NCBI RefSeq assembly: GCF_003991425.1
Contig: NZ_CP034346.1
Coordinates: 6,433,680-6,497,679 of the forward strand
Direction: 5' to 3'
DNA: 64,000 bases
Source of the DNA: Paenibacillus lutimineralis
Lineage (GTDB): Bacteria; Bacillota; Bacilli; Paenibacillales; Paenibacillaceae
Positions 45,430 through 53,444 of this stretch are shown here, one piece after another. Made by a program: the position numbers and the translations under genes. How positions within the stretch are numbered: the stretch's first letter is position 1; each line of letters opens with the position of its first letter. The notes under the pieces are model-generated. The model was not told where the DNA came from and made no database searches. It saw nothing but the letters and a program-made list of their open reading frames with translations.

Positions 45430-45651
45430 TCATTCATTGTCTGTAGCTTCTGTCTCAGAGGCAGTGGAGCGCAGCACCTTCTTCATATTCTTCTCAAACT
45501 TGGCTCTTGGAACAAGCACACTGTGCTTACATCCAACACATTTGATACGAATATCCATCCCCATCCGGATAATCTCCATCTCATTACTGCCACATGGGTG
45601 ATTCTTCTTCATTTGAACAATGTCACCTAGCTGAAACTGTTTCCGCTCCAT
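45430..45651 (-). CDS. yyzM: DUF951 family protein (YyzM-like)
   Basis: The 73-residue protein reads FQLGDIVQMKKNHPCGSNEMEIIRMGMDIRIKCVGCKHSVLVPRAKFEKNM. HPCG and CVGC (C20, C38, C41) are the conserved DUF951 features and may bind metal. A GGGGGAAGG signal precedes the ATG. It lies 53 bases after the mscS stop on the same strand, as in Bacillus, so they are probably co-transcribed. The acidic C-terminal tail is a local extension. Confidence 0.87.
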   Translation of the reverse strand: MERKQFQLGDIVQMKKNHPCGSNEMEIIRMGMDIRIKCVGCKHSVLVPRAKFEKNMKKVLRSTASETEATDNE

Positions 45652-45704
45652 TTTGCCTTCCCCCTTTATTCTCTAAGTGAAATATCACTCAAGTCTGGCA
45701 TAGC

Positions 45705-46589
45705 TTAACTGCCAAGTTTAGCGCTCTCCTCCTGCTCCAGCGCTTCCTTTGCATACATCTGCATCAGACGTTCCGCTTCCGATCTGGCACCCGGCTGACA
45801 TTCCACAGCGATCCGTATTACGTATTCACTGGCCGTTAAAGACTGGATTCCAAGTACATTCGGCACCTGTTCAATCTCATCATGCTTCTCTTTCATTTCA
45901 CGCATAGCCTTCTCCAGCAATTCAATGCTATCCTCAAGCTTCTTCGTATTACTGAAGGGCAGATCAATTACCGCCAGCGCAGTCCCGATGGAATAATTCG
46001 TCACATTGGCAATCATGCCATTGGGAATGATATGCACCTCTCCTGTCCAGCTTACCAATCTCGTCGACCTTAGCCCAATCATCTCAACCGTACCTTTTAG
46101 TGCGCCAGTCTGAATGACGTCGCCTACCGCAAACTGATCCTCTAATATGATAAAAAATCCAGTTATTACATCTTTAACCAAACTTTGCGCACCGAAACCA
46201 ATGGCCATCCCCAGTACTCCAGCCCCTGCGATCAATGGACCAAGTTGGAAGCCAAGCTCCCCAAGCACAATTAATACCATAATAAAGTTGCTAATGACCG
46301 AAGTCATATTTTTCAACAGCTCACCAACCGTCACAAATCTGCGTGGATTTACTTGCAGTCTTCCCTTCTCTTTCCTCTGCAGAGAACGATCAATAATCCG
46401 GAAAATAATTCTTACCAATATACGAGTTAATATGAAGATCAAAATAATCCGTACGGCAGCCCACATGAAATTCTGCCACATATCCATATCGGTGAACCAG
46501 CTTATCATGCCATCCGTCCATTTCTTTGCTGCTTCCACCGCTTCTGCCGGATCATCAATTGTCGTCTCCCCACTTAATAAGCCTATCAT
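45705..46589 (-). CDS. MscS-family mechanosensitive channel
   Basis: The 294-residue protein has an N-terminal region with about three helices (WQNFMWAAVRIILIFILTRILVRIIF; FIMVLIVLGELGF), then the pore helix GPLIAGAGVLGMAIGFGAQSLVKDVITGFFIILEDQFAVGD, the Ala/Gly-rich TM3 signature of MscS, and a C-terminal alpha/beta region with VEMIGLRSTRLVSWTGEVHIIPNG. It vents solutes on osmotic downshock. GGAGAGG lies 11 bases before the ATG. Repeat copy B sits directly upstream. Confidence 0.9.
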   Translation of the reverse strand: MIGLLSGETTIDDPAEAVEAAKKWTDGMISWFTDMDMWQNFMWAAVRIILIFILTRILVRIIFRIIDRSLQRKEKGRLQVNPRRFVTVGELLKNMTSVISNFIMVLIVLGELGFQLGPLIAGAGVLGMAIGFGAQSLVKDVITGFFIILEDQFAVGDVIQTGALKGTVEMIGLRSTRLVSWTGEVHIIPNGMIANVTNYSIGTALAVIDLPFSNTKKLEDSIELLEKAMREMKEKHDEIEQVPNVLGIQSLTASEYVIRIAVECQPGARSEAERLMQMYAKEALEQEESAKLGS

Positions 46590-46605
46590 TTATTCATATC
46601 CTCTC

Positions 46606-46982
46606 CTATCAGTGGTGTTCAAAAAGGCCAGTTTTCAGCACCGAAGCCTATGTTTCCGATGTGCATTTTTTCAAAACGCTTTAGTTGGATGAAGCTAGGG
46701 TCTGAGAAGCGAAGCGTTACGTTTTGGGTACGTGAGTACCTAAGATGTTTCCGTAGGAAACATAACTTCGTAAGCATCTACTTAGGCCCAGCTGAATTCA
46801 AGATTCGATGCCAAGTTACTTCTTCATTCACTTCGTGTTAGATATAGAATTTATTCGTTATCAACGGAGTTGATGAATTTCTATATTGCAAGAAAACCTA
46901 CCTTTGAATTACGGTCGCTCCTCCTTGAATGACTTCGATCAGTTTTCTTATCAAAAGCGGACTTTTTGAACTACTTCTATAA
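46606..46982 (-). repeat. Palindrome-rich intergenic repeat, full-length copy B (inverted)
   Basis: The element spans about 377 bases between the DUF3343 and mscS genes, inverted relative to copy A. Left end TGTTCAAAAAGGCC, right end GGACTTTTTGAACTACTTCTATAA. Its stems and spacing match copy A (GTTTCC/GGAAAC, TATAGAATTT with AAATTCTATA). The right end reaches the DUF3343 stop codon (TAG at 46977), so the element ends inside the last codons of that gene. Confidence 0.78.
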
Positions 46983-47231
46983 GCTGATGTTGTCATATTC
47001 TCCTGTTTCACGGCGCATATAGATGCCGCGAATCTCCACTTGCTCCCGAGCTACAACGTCCTTCACCACAGTCAAGAATTGTTGAGGAAATTGAATGGAC
47101 AACGCACAACCCGCTGTAATCTCTTTCGGGGTCGGGCATAAGTCTATCTCTACCTCAGCATATTCAAGCAGCATTTCGGCACGCAGCGCTTGTTGGGTAG
47201 AATCGAAGGCCATTACCAGCCAGTCTTCCAA
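46977..47231 (-). CDS. DUF3343 family protein
   Basis: The 84-residue protein reads WLVMAFDSTQQALRAEMLLEYAEVEIDLCPTPKEITAGCALSIQF, the DUF3343 pattern with a conserved Cys-containing CPTPxxIxxGC stretch. Such proteins are often near selenium or sulfur metabolism genes or aminotransferases. The last codons (NISL then TAG) reach into the right end of repeat copy B, so the C-terminus could have been altered by insertion. It lies about 170 bases upstream of the divergent yyaC. The role is unknown. Confidence 0.75.
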   Translation of the reverse strand: MEDWLVMAFDSTQQALRAEMLLEYAEVEIDLCPTPKEITAGCALSIQFPQQFLTVVKDVVAREQVEIRGIYMRRETGEYDNISL

Positions 47232-47287
47232 AGTCTAGTCTCCCCTTTTTTAGAACGCTCTTTTTATGAACTATGACTTAAGTACGA

Positions 47288-47316
47288 GTATATATTCCCC
47301 TCGATTTCCATATACT
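47288..47316 (+). promoter_or_regulatory. Possible SigE-type sporulation promoter of yyaC
   Basis: GTATA (47288-47292) and CATATACT (47309-47316) are separated by 16 bases, resembling the SigE -35 ATA and -10 CATACANT pattern. It is about 80 bases upstream of the yyaC start. A pattern match only; chance is possible. Confidence 0.35.
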
Positions 47317-47397
47317 ATCTACTACCGTTACAAGAGTGGCATAGGTATAGATTCATGTCTATGTAACCTATTTTAATACGCGTGAAAGGAAGATACC

Positions 47398-48006
47398 ATG
47401 TCTCAGATTCAACCACCGCTACGCAGCCAGGACATCCCTTACTTGAAGATCGCCCACACCGAACCTGGTATTAAATCCGTCATTATTCACCGCCTCTTGC
47501 TGCACTTCGCTAAAGTGTGCCCGGGCCAGGATATCGTCATCGTATGCATCGGTACAGATCGTTCTACTGGAGACTGTCTTGGACCTTTAGTCGGCACTTC
47601 ATTGTCTAAGTGGAATAGCAAGCACTTTCACGTCTATGGCACCTTGGAGGAGCCTGTGCATGCGATGAATTTAAGAGATACCCTACAGCAAATTAATGAA
47701 AAATTCAACCAACCCTTTATTATCGGGATCGATGCTTGCCTTGGGCAGACCTCCAGCGTCGGCTCCATTCAAGTCGTACAGGGGCCGCTGCGTCCTGGAG
47801 CTGGGGTAAATAAAGAATTACCGCCGGTCGGCGATATCCATCTTACGGGAATCGTCAACGTCGGCGGTTTTATGGAGTATTTCGTATTGCAGAACACAAG
47901 GCTTAGCCTTGTTATGCGTTTATCTGAGATTATCGCCAGCAGCGTCTATGCTGCTATTAAAGAATGGAATCGCTCGTTCATTCCCCTGATCCAGCGAGAG
48001 CAATAG
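47398..48006 (+). CDS. yyaC: YyaC, spore protease-like protein
   Basis: The 202-residue protein has the GPR-like fold seen in YyaC: VIVCIGTDRSTGDCLGPLVG (about residues 45-64), YGTLEEPVHAMNL, and IIGIDACLGQTSSVGSIQVVQGPLRPGAG. The Asp of GTDRSTGD and GIDACLG are the conserved acidic residues. The family relates to the germination protease that degrades spore proteins, but its own function is unclear. AGGAAG lies before the ATG. It is one of the few plus-strand genes here, which fits a sporulation-specific unit. Its 3' end overlaps the DUF4446 gene by 29 bases. Confidence 0.88.
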   Translation: MSQIQPPLRSQDIPYLKIAHTEPGIKSVIIHRLLLHFAKVCPGQDIVIVCIGTDRSTGDCLGPLVGTSLSKWNSKHFHVYGTLEEPVHAMNLRDTLQQINEKFNQPFIIGIDACLGQTSSVGSIQVVQGPLRPGAGVNKELPPVGDIHLTGIVNVGGFMEYFVLQNTRLSLVMRLSEIIASSVYAAIKEWNRSFIPLIQREQ

Positions 48007-48478
48007 CTTCCAATTCCTCTGGGGAGAGCGCATGCGGCGACTCTCCCTTTGCCAGGGGCTTAGCATATACATAGGACCCGTCACGATTGTAAAGTCCAGT
48101 AATGACCACACCATCCTTAGCATCATTAACTATCGCAATAGAGAAGCTTAGATCATTTCCACGTTCACCAAATGCATTGTAACGTTTAATACCGATCTTT
48201 GACTTCTGCTTAGGAAGTAATTGGCTAATCGCCGATATCTCTGCACTTTGCTTCGTCTGGAGCTCTTCAATTTTGTCCTGCCCTAGCTTCAAATCGATGA
48301 GCAAGCTCTCTAAATCTTCAACTCCGGTGCCGCCCATCATCAATTCATATTTCTTGCGTATCTTTCTAAGCTTACTGCCTTGGATGAAGTTCCAAATCAA
48401 CAGCCATAAGAACACTACCACCAAACCAACTACAATCCATACCATCTGATCTAAAAAGAGCTCATTCCATTCCCGCAT
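47978..48478 (-). CDS. DUF4446 family membrane protein
   Basis: The 166-residue protein has one N-terminal transmembrane helix (about residues 12-32, MVWIVVGLVVVFLWLLIW) and a coiled stretch (DLESLLIDLKLGQDKIEELQ). The C-terminal domain contains IGIKRYNAFGERGNDLSFSIAIVNDAKDGVVITGLYNRDGSYVYAKPL, the DUF4446 core. The function is unknown; the gene is usually found in this neighbourhood of the origin. It converges on yyaC with overlapping 3' ends. Confidence 0.82.
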   Translation of the reverse strand: MREWNELFLDQMVWIVVGLVVVFLWLLIWNFIQGSKLRKIRKKYELMMGGTGVEDLESLLIDLKLGQDKIEELQTKQSAEISAISQLLPKQKSKIGIKRYNAFGERGNDLSFSIAIVNDAKDGVVITGLYNRDGSYVYAKPLAKGESPHALSPEELEAIALAGSGE

Positions 48479-48496
48479 GCTTTTTCCCCTCTATGC

Positions 48497-49657
48497 CTAA
48501 TATGACTCAGTAATCCTCTTTATAGCTAACACTAAAGCGTCGACATCATCAACCACAGTATTGTAACCTATGCTGGCGCGTACCGCGCCACCCTTCATCG
48601 TACCTGCTGTCATATGCCCTAAGGGAGTACAATGATAGCCTGCCCTTACAGCAATTCCATAATCCTTATCTAATAGAAAAGCGACCTCTGAAGCATCCCT
48701 ATCTGCTATAACAAAGGAGACAATTCCTGTCCGGTCTTTGCCAATCTCCGGCCCAAGCATTGTTAATCCGGGGATTTCTGATAATCCCACCATTAACCTC
48801 TGAGTCAATTCCCACTCGTGCCGATATATACTCTCCGGGCCTTGTTCAAGAATATACTTAACGCCTTCTCCCAATCCAGCGATGCCTACCGTATTTGCGG
48901 TTCCTGCTTCATAACGGTCTGGACGTACAGCAGGCTGTTCTAGCTCTTCAGACTGGCTCCCCGTCCCTCCATGGAGTAAAGGAACCAAATCAATCTTCGA
49001 ACTAATATATAAGCCGCCCGTTCCCTGCGGACCAAGCAGTCCTTTATGTCCTGGAAAGGCCAGCAAATCCACACCCAGTTCCTCGACATCTATTGGATAA
49101 TTTCCAGCCGTCTGAGCGGCATCCAATAGCATAACGGCCCCATATTCATGGGCAAGCTGACTCATCTTACGCACAGGAGCTATACTTCCCAGCAAATTCG
49201 AGCTATGGGAACAGACCACCAGAGCTGTATTAGAACGGAAGCTGCTTCGCAGTAGCCCCATTTCCATTTCACCCAACGGACTGACCGGAATATAATCCAC
49301 TTCTATCCCTATTGTCCTGCGTAGGAATTCCAGTGGCCTTCTGACAGAGTTATGTTCCACCATCGTGGCAATAACATGATCCCCCGGCTTTAACCATCCC
49401 TTGATCGCCAAATTCAATGCTTCTGTTGTATTTGACGTAAAGACAATATCATTTGGATTGGAAATATGGAACAATTTTGCCAGCAAGGATCGGGTGCGGA
49501 ACAATTTTCTCGCAGCCACTAGTGCCATCCCATGATTACCGCGCCCCGAACTTCCAACCTGTCCCTCTATCATTTCCAGCATCACCTTGCCTACACCTGG
49601 GGCTTTAGGCCAGGATGTAGCAGCGTGGTCCAAATATATTGCGGGCTGATTGACCAT
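48497..49657 (-). CDS. Class V aminotransferase / cysteine desulfurase family protein
   Basis: The 386-residue PLP enzyme has IYLDHAATSWPKAPG at the start, the PLP-binding motif FTSNTTEALNLAI, Asp in VMLLDAAQTAGNYP, and the Schiff-base Lys in LAFPGHKGLLGPQG. The Cys in RAGYHCTPLGH (about residue 346) is at the active-site position of SufS-type desulfurases. It may mobilise sulfur (or selenium), but class V members vary. It follows parB and precedes DUF4446. It has no visible SufU or IscU partner here, so general sulfur supply is inferred. Confidence 0.85.
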   Translation of the reverse strand: MVNQPAIYLDHAATSWPKAPGVGKVMLEMIEGQVGSSGRGNHGMALVAARKLFRTRSLLAKLFHISNPNDIVFTSNTTEALNLAIKGWLKPGDHVIATMVEHNSVRRPLEFLRRTIGIEVDYIPVSPLGEMEMGLLRSSFRSNTALVVCSHSSNLLGSIAPVRKMSQLAHEYGAVMLLDAAQTAGNYPIDVEELGVDLLAFPGHKGLLGPQGTGGLYISSKIDLVPLLHGGTGSQSEELEQPAVRPDRYEAGTANTVGIAGLGEGVKYILEQGPESIYRHEWELTQRLMVGLSEIPGLTMLGPEIGKDRTGIVSFVIADRDASEVAFLLDKDYGIAVRAGYHCTPLGHMTAGTMKGGAVRASIGYNTVVDDVDALVLAIKRITESY

Positions 49658-49779
49658 CGTTTCCCCCCTCTGCCTTCATCTGACAAGGAAATATCATCAC
49701 TTAGACCAAGAGTGACATACCCATCCCCGCCCATGGATAATCCCCCCATGGATAAACAGGATAAATATGCCACTTCATT

Positions 49780-50622
49780 TTATTGGCTCAATATATCCAG
49801 CAATCTTTGCAGGTCTTGTTTACTATAATAGTTAATTTCGATTTTACCTTTATCTTTATTTTCCTTAATCTTAACTGTCGTTTTATACCTCTCACGCAAT
49901 CCCTCTTCTACCTCTTCAATATACGGATCGCGTTTTTTAACAGCGGTTTTCTTGCTTTCCAATTTCTTCTTGTCTAGCTGTTGAACAGCATTTTCCAGAT
50001 CACGAACGCTCCACTCGTGATCAATACACTGCTTTGCTAGTTGCATAATTACAGCAGAATCCTTCAAGCCAACTAATGCTCTAGCATGGCCCATGGATAA
50101 TGTTCCACGTGAAACATATTCCTTTACTTCATCCGGAAGAGATAGCAATCTCAGGAAATTGGCGATGTGCGATCTAGACTTCCCAACTTTGAGAGATAAT
50201 TCCTCTTGTGTCAATTGGAATTGATCCATCAACCCTTGATAGGCGACTGCGACCTCCATCGCATTCAAATTCTCACGCTGTAGGTTTTCGATCAGAGCAA
50301 TCTCCATTACCTGTTGATCGGAAAAGGACTTAACAACAGCCGGGATTGAGGTGTTCCCACAAAATTGGGATGCACGAAAACGCCGTTCTCCAGCGATAAT
50401 CTCATACCCTTTTAGTACACTACGAACAATAATAGGTTGAATAACGCCATGTTGACGAATAGATTCAGCCAATTCCTTGATCGATTCCTCATCAAAAGTC
50501 TTCCGAGGCTGATATGGATTAGCACGAAGCTGATTCAAAGGAATCTCAATCACTTTCTCATCTTCATCTATGGAAAGCGACGGAATCAAAGCATCCAATC
50601 CTTTACCCAAACGCTTACTCAT
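49780..50622 (-). CDS. parB: Chromosome partition protein ParB (Spo0J)
   Basis: The 280-residue protein has an N-terminal ParA-stimulating stretch (MSKRLGKGLDALIPSL), a CTP-binding fold with the GERRFR motif (about residue 78-83), a helix-turn-helix with SLKVGKSRSHIANFLRLLSLP, and a basic C-terminal dimerisation domain (KIEINYYSKQDLQRLLDIL). It loads at parS, spreads, and recruits SMC. The ATG overlaps the parA stop by eight bases. A parS site lies inside its own gene (50101-50116), as in Bacillus. Confidence 0.96.
   Translation of the reverse strand: MSKRLGKGLDALIPSLSIDEDEKVIEIPLNQLRANPYQPRKTFDEESIKELAESIRQHGVIQPIIVRSVLKGYEIIAGERRFRASQFCGNTSIPAVVKSFSDQQVMEIALIENLQRENLNAMEVAVAYQGLMDQFQLTQEELSLKVGKSRSHIANFLRLLSLPDEVKEYVSRGTLSMGHARALVGLKDSAVIMQLAKQCIDHEWSVRDLENAVQQLDKKKLESKKTAVKKRDPYIEEVEEGLRERYKTTVKIKENKDKGKIEINYYSKQDLQRLLDILSQ
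50101..50116 (+). promoter_or_regulatory. parS site 1 (inside parB)
   Basis: TGTTCCACGTGAAACA matches the parS consensus TGTTNCACGTGAAACA at all positions. ParB binds here and loads SMC to organise the origin region. Confidence 0.92.
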
Positions 50623-51376
50623 TAGAAACCACTTCCTTTGCCAACTCTAGGTATACTTCCGCCCCTTTGGATCTCGGATCATATGTGATAATCGACTGGC
50701 CATGCGAAGGTGCCTCACTTAGACGCACATTTCGAGGGATGACCGTCTTGTACACTTTTTGCTGGAAATACTTCTTAACTTCTTCGATCACTTGAATTCC
50801 CAGATTTGTTCGAGCGTCGAACATCGTCAGAAGAACACCTTCAATTTGCAATGAGGTATTCAAGTGTTTCTGAACGAGACGCACCGTATTCAGCAACTGG
50901 CTCAAACCTTCCAGCGCATAATACTCACACTGAATTGGGATCAGGACGGAATCCGCTGCTGTTAAAGAATTTAGAGTCAGAATACCTAGTGATGGCGGGC
51001 AGTCGATCAAAATATAATCATAGGAACGCTTCACCTGCTCCAATGACTTCTTAAGACGTACTTCACGAGACACCGTAGATACAAGCTCAATCTCGGCACC
51101 CGCCAACTGGATCGTGGCCGGAATAATATCCAGGCCCTCAATTTCAGTTTGCGTGATTGCATCCTTCGGATTGACATCATTAATCAGCACATCATAAATA
51201 CAATTAGCTACATCAGCCTTATTAATGCCAACACCGCTAGTCGTATTCCCCTGAGGGTCGATATCAATGAGCAGTACTTTCTTACCGATCGTGGCAAGAC
51301 CTGCTCCCAAATTTACGGACGTCGTTGTTTTTCCAACTCCGCCTTTTTGATTGGCTATGGCAATGATTTTAGACAA
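50615..51376 (-). CDS. parA: Chromosome partition ATPase ParA (Soj)
   Basis: The 253-residue protein has the deviant Walker A motif NQKGGVGKTTTSVNLGAGLA (residues 8-27), the A' motif KVLLIDIDPQGNTTSGVG, and Walker B-like DYILIDCPPSLGILTLNSL. It is a dynamic ATPase that moves ParB-parS complexes and regulates DnaA. It overlaps parB by eight bases. noc lies upstream, as in Bacillus. Confidence 0.96.
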   Translation of the reverse strand: MSKIIAIANQKGGVGKTTTSVNLGAGLATIGKKVLLIDIDPQGNTTSGVGINKADVANCIYDVLINDVNPKDAITQTEIEGLDIIPATIQLAGAEIELVSTVSREVRLKKSLEQVKRSYDYILIDCPPSLGILTLNSLTAADSVLIPIQCEYYALEGLSQLLNTVRLVQKHLNTSLQIEGVLLTMFDARTNLGIQVIEEVKKYFQQKVYKTVIPRNVRLSEAPSHGQSIITYDPRSKGAEVYLELAKEVVSNE

Positions 51377-51535
51377 TCCATTTCACCTCAATATATAAGA
51401 AGAATCTTCTTGTAGATTTTCTAAGATTGTAACTACTAAGCTGCAGCTACAAAAAGACCAAAACATTGGTAGTTCTGCTAAGCTACAAACTTGAAATGAA
51501 GCAAATCAACATTTCAGAAAATGATCGAAAAAGAA

Positions 51536-51568
51536 GCTGACCCCCAACCCTGTCCGGTTATGGTCAGC
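51536..51568 (-). terminator. Terminator after noc
   Basis: GCTGACC and GGTCAGC arms form a stem around a loop of about 19 bases, followed by TTCTTTTTC on the minus strand. It lies 11 bases after the noc stop. Confidence 0.55.
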
Positions 51569-51579
51569 GAACATAGAAC

Positions 51580-52398
51580 TTATCTCTTTGGAATCTGAAT
51601 CACAATTTCATAATGATCGTCGTGATCCTTCTCTTCTGTCTTGATCTGCAACCCTGAACCCGAAACCATATCAATCGATTGTCGTATCGTATTTAAGGCC
51701 AATCTGACATCCTTGGTGAAAGAGATCCGCTTAGACTTCTTCTTGTTCTTATTCACTTCTTTGTAGAAAGCAATTCTAGCTTCCGTCTGCTTAACGTTCA
51801 ATTCCTTATCGATAATTTCCTTTAATACCTTAAGCTGTAGCTCTTCTGTATCCAGTGAAAGCAAAGCTCTGGCATGACGCTCCGTAATTTTGCGCTCCAT
51901 CAAGGCATTCTTGGCATCATCAGGAAGATTAAGCAGCCTGATCTTATTAGCAATTGTAGATTGGCTCTTGCCTAATCTCTGAGCGAGGCTCTCTTGTGTC
52001 AATTGATGTAAATCAATTAGATTCTGATAGGCTATCGCTTCCTCGAGCGCTGTCAGTCCTTCACGCTGCAGATTCTCTATCAAGGCAATCGATGCTGCCT
52101 GTGAATCATTGAAATCCCGTAAAATAGCAGGAATGCTCTCCATTCCCAGCTTCTTCACAGCCCGCCAGCGCCGTTCGCCCGCTATAATCTCATACTTATT
52201 ATTACGATAACGAACAACGATTGGCTGAATAACGCCATGCGTCTTAATCGTCTGACATAGCTCATCAATCTTCTCGTCATCAAATATTGTCCGGGGCTGA
52301 TAAGGACTTCCAACGATATCCCCTACCGGAATTTGCTTCACTTCATCACTACTGCTGCGTTCGGCTAAACCAAACAATTTGGAAAATTGTTCTTTCAT
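51580..52398 (-). CDS. noc: Nucleoid occlusion protein Noc
   Basis: The 272-residue ParB paralogue starts with the amphipathic membrane-targeting sequence [20 protein letters not shown], distinctive for Noc. Then come the CTP fold with GERRWR, and an HTH region ([25 protein letters not shown]). It binds Noc boxes across the chromosome and blocks division over DNA. I start at ATG 52398 because AGGTGG precedes it; the longer frame starts at a GTG inside that signal. It lies between rsmG and parA, as in Bacillus. Confidence 0.93.
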   Translation of the reverse strand: MKEQFSKLFGLAERSSSDEVKQIPVGDIVGSPYQPRTIFDDEKIDELCQTIKTHGVIQPIVVRYRNNKYEIIAGERRWRAVKKLGMESIPAILRDFNDSQAASIALIENLQREGLTALEEAIAYQNLIDLHQLTQESLAQRLGKSQSTIANKIRLLNLPDDAKNALMERKITERHARALLSLDTEELQLKVLKEIIDKELNVKQTEARIAFYKEVNKNKKKSKRISFTKDVRLALNTIRQSIDMVSGSGLQIKTEEKDHDDHYEIVIQIPKR

Positions 52399-52666
52399 TC
52401 TGTAGATTACCACCTAATTTCATAGTGACATAAGGTCATACCTTACTTGAACATACACTAATAGAGACTACAAAAGTTCATAATTAAACACGATGAAGTT
52501 TAAGGGCATCTCCCAAACATAACCAAAAGTCGGTATGCTGATCCCTATGTAAAAAACTCTACTTTGTAACGATATATCTATTCTACCACTTTTTTCACTA
52601 TAATCCTATTCTCTTATTAAATGTATTTTAAATTTGCTAGATAGAAAACTTCCACAATTAAAAAGT

Positions 52667-52709
52667 CCCCCTTAACATATGTTTCACGTGGAACATTTTG
52701 TTAAGAGGG
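52667..52709 (-). terminator. rsmG terminator hairpin with parS in its loop
   Basis: CCCTTAACA and TGTTAAGAGGG arms form the stem, and the loop between them contains a complete parS site (52680-52695). A T-run follows on the minus strand. It lies 13 bases after the rsmG stop. Confidence 0.7.
52680..52695 (+). promoter_or_regulatory. parS site 2 (in the rsmG-noc gap)
   Basis: TGTTTCACGTGGAACA is the reverse complement of the site in parB and matches the parS consensus. The gap from noc to rsmG (324 bases) also holds the noc promoter; no gene is visible in it. Confidence 0.92.
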
Positions 52710-52721
52710 ATACAAATATTT

Positions 52722-53444
52722 CTAAATAATTGGAGATTTTAGGGGTGTTCCCGCTTTACGCGGATATTTTTTGGGTGTCGAAGATGTCTTATTGATAAGA
52801 ATAATATGTCGCTCCGAATTCTCCATTGGAAGCTCGAAATGATGGGTTGCCGAGAGCTTACCTTTAAGCTCAGTTAAACTGCGAGCAGCCTCCTTCAACT
52901 CTTCTTGCGGATCCAGACCCTTCATCGCTGCGAAGATACCGCCCATTTTAACAAAAGGTAGACAGAACTCATTTAGTACAGCCATACGTGCAACTGCTCT
53001 TGCTGATACAAGGTCGTAGGAGTCTCTAAATTGCTCTTTCCGAGCTATGTCCTCAGCCCGTCCATGAATCAACTGTACATCCTGCAGATCGAGCTGATCG
53101 ACAACATTTTGCAAAAATTGGATTCGCTTATTCAAAGAATCAATAATGGTTAGCTTCAAATGAGGATAACAGATTTTAAGCGGTATTCCCGGAAAACCAG
53201 CCCCTGATCCAATATCTGCCATTGTCGATATCTGACTCATGTCCATATAGAACGACAATGTGATTGAATCATAGAAATGCTTCACATATACCTGTTCCCG
53301 CTCCGTGATCCCAGTTAAGTTCATTTTCTCATTCCAGGATACCAGCTCCTGATAGTATATCTCGAATTGCTGCAATTGCTCCGAAGACAGCTCAAGCTGG
53401 TGCTCTTTTAATAATTTTTGAAAATTATCCTGTACCTTATCCAA
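52722..53444 (-). CDS. rsmG: 16S rRNA (guanine527-N7)-methyltransferase RsmG
   Basis: The 240-residue AdoMet enzyme has [19 protein letters not shown], the AdoMet motif [20 protein letters not shown] (about residues 74-93), [12 protein letters not shown], and [18 protein letters not shown]. It methylates G527 of 16S rRNA; loss gives low-level streptomycin resistance. It overlaps mnmG by eight bases. The extended C-terminal [15 protein letters not shown] is normal. Confidence 0.95.
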   Translation of the reverse strand: MDKVQDNFQKLLKEHQLELSSEQLQQFEIYYQELVSWNEKMNLTGITEREQVYVKHFYDSITLSFYMDMSQISTMADIGSGAGFPGIPLKICYPHLKLTIIDSLNKRIQFLQNVVDQLDLQDVQLIHGRAEDIARKEQFRDSYDLVSARAVARMAVLNEFCLPFVKMGGIFAAMKGLDPQEELKEAARSLTELKGKLSATHHFELPMENSERHIILINKTSSTPKKYPRKAGTPLKSPII

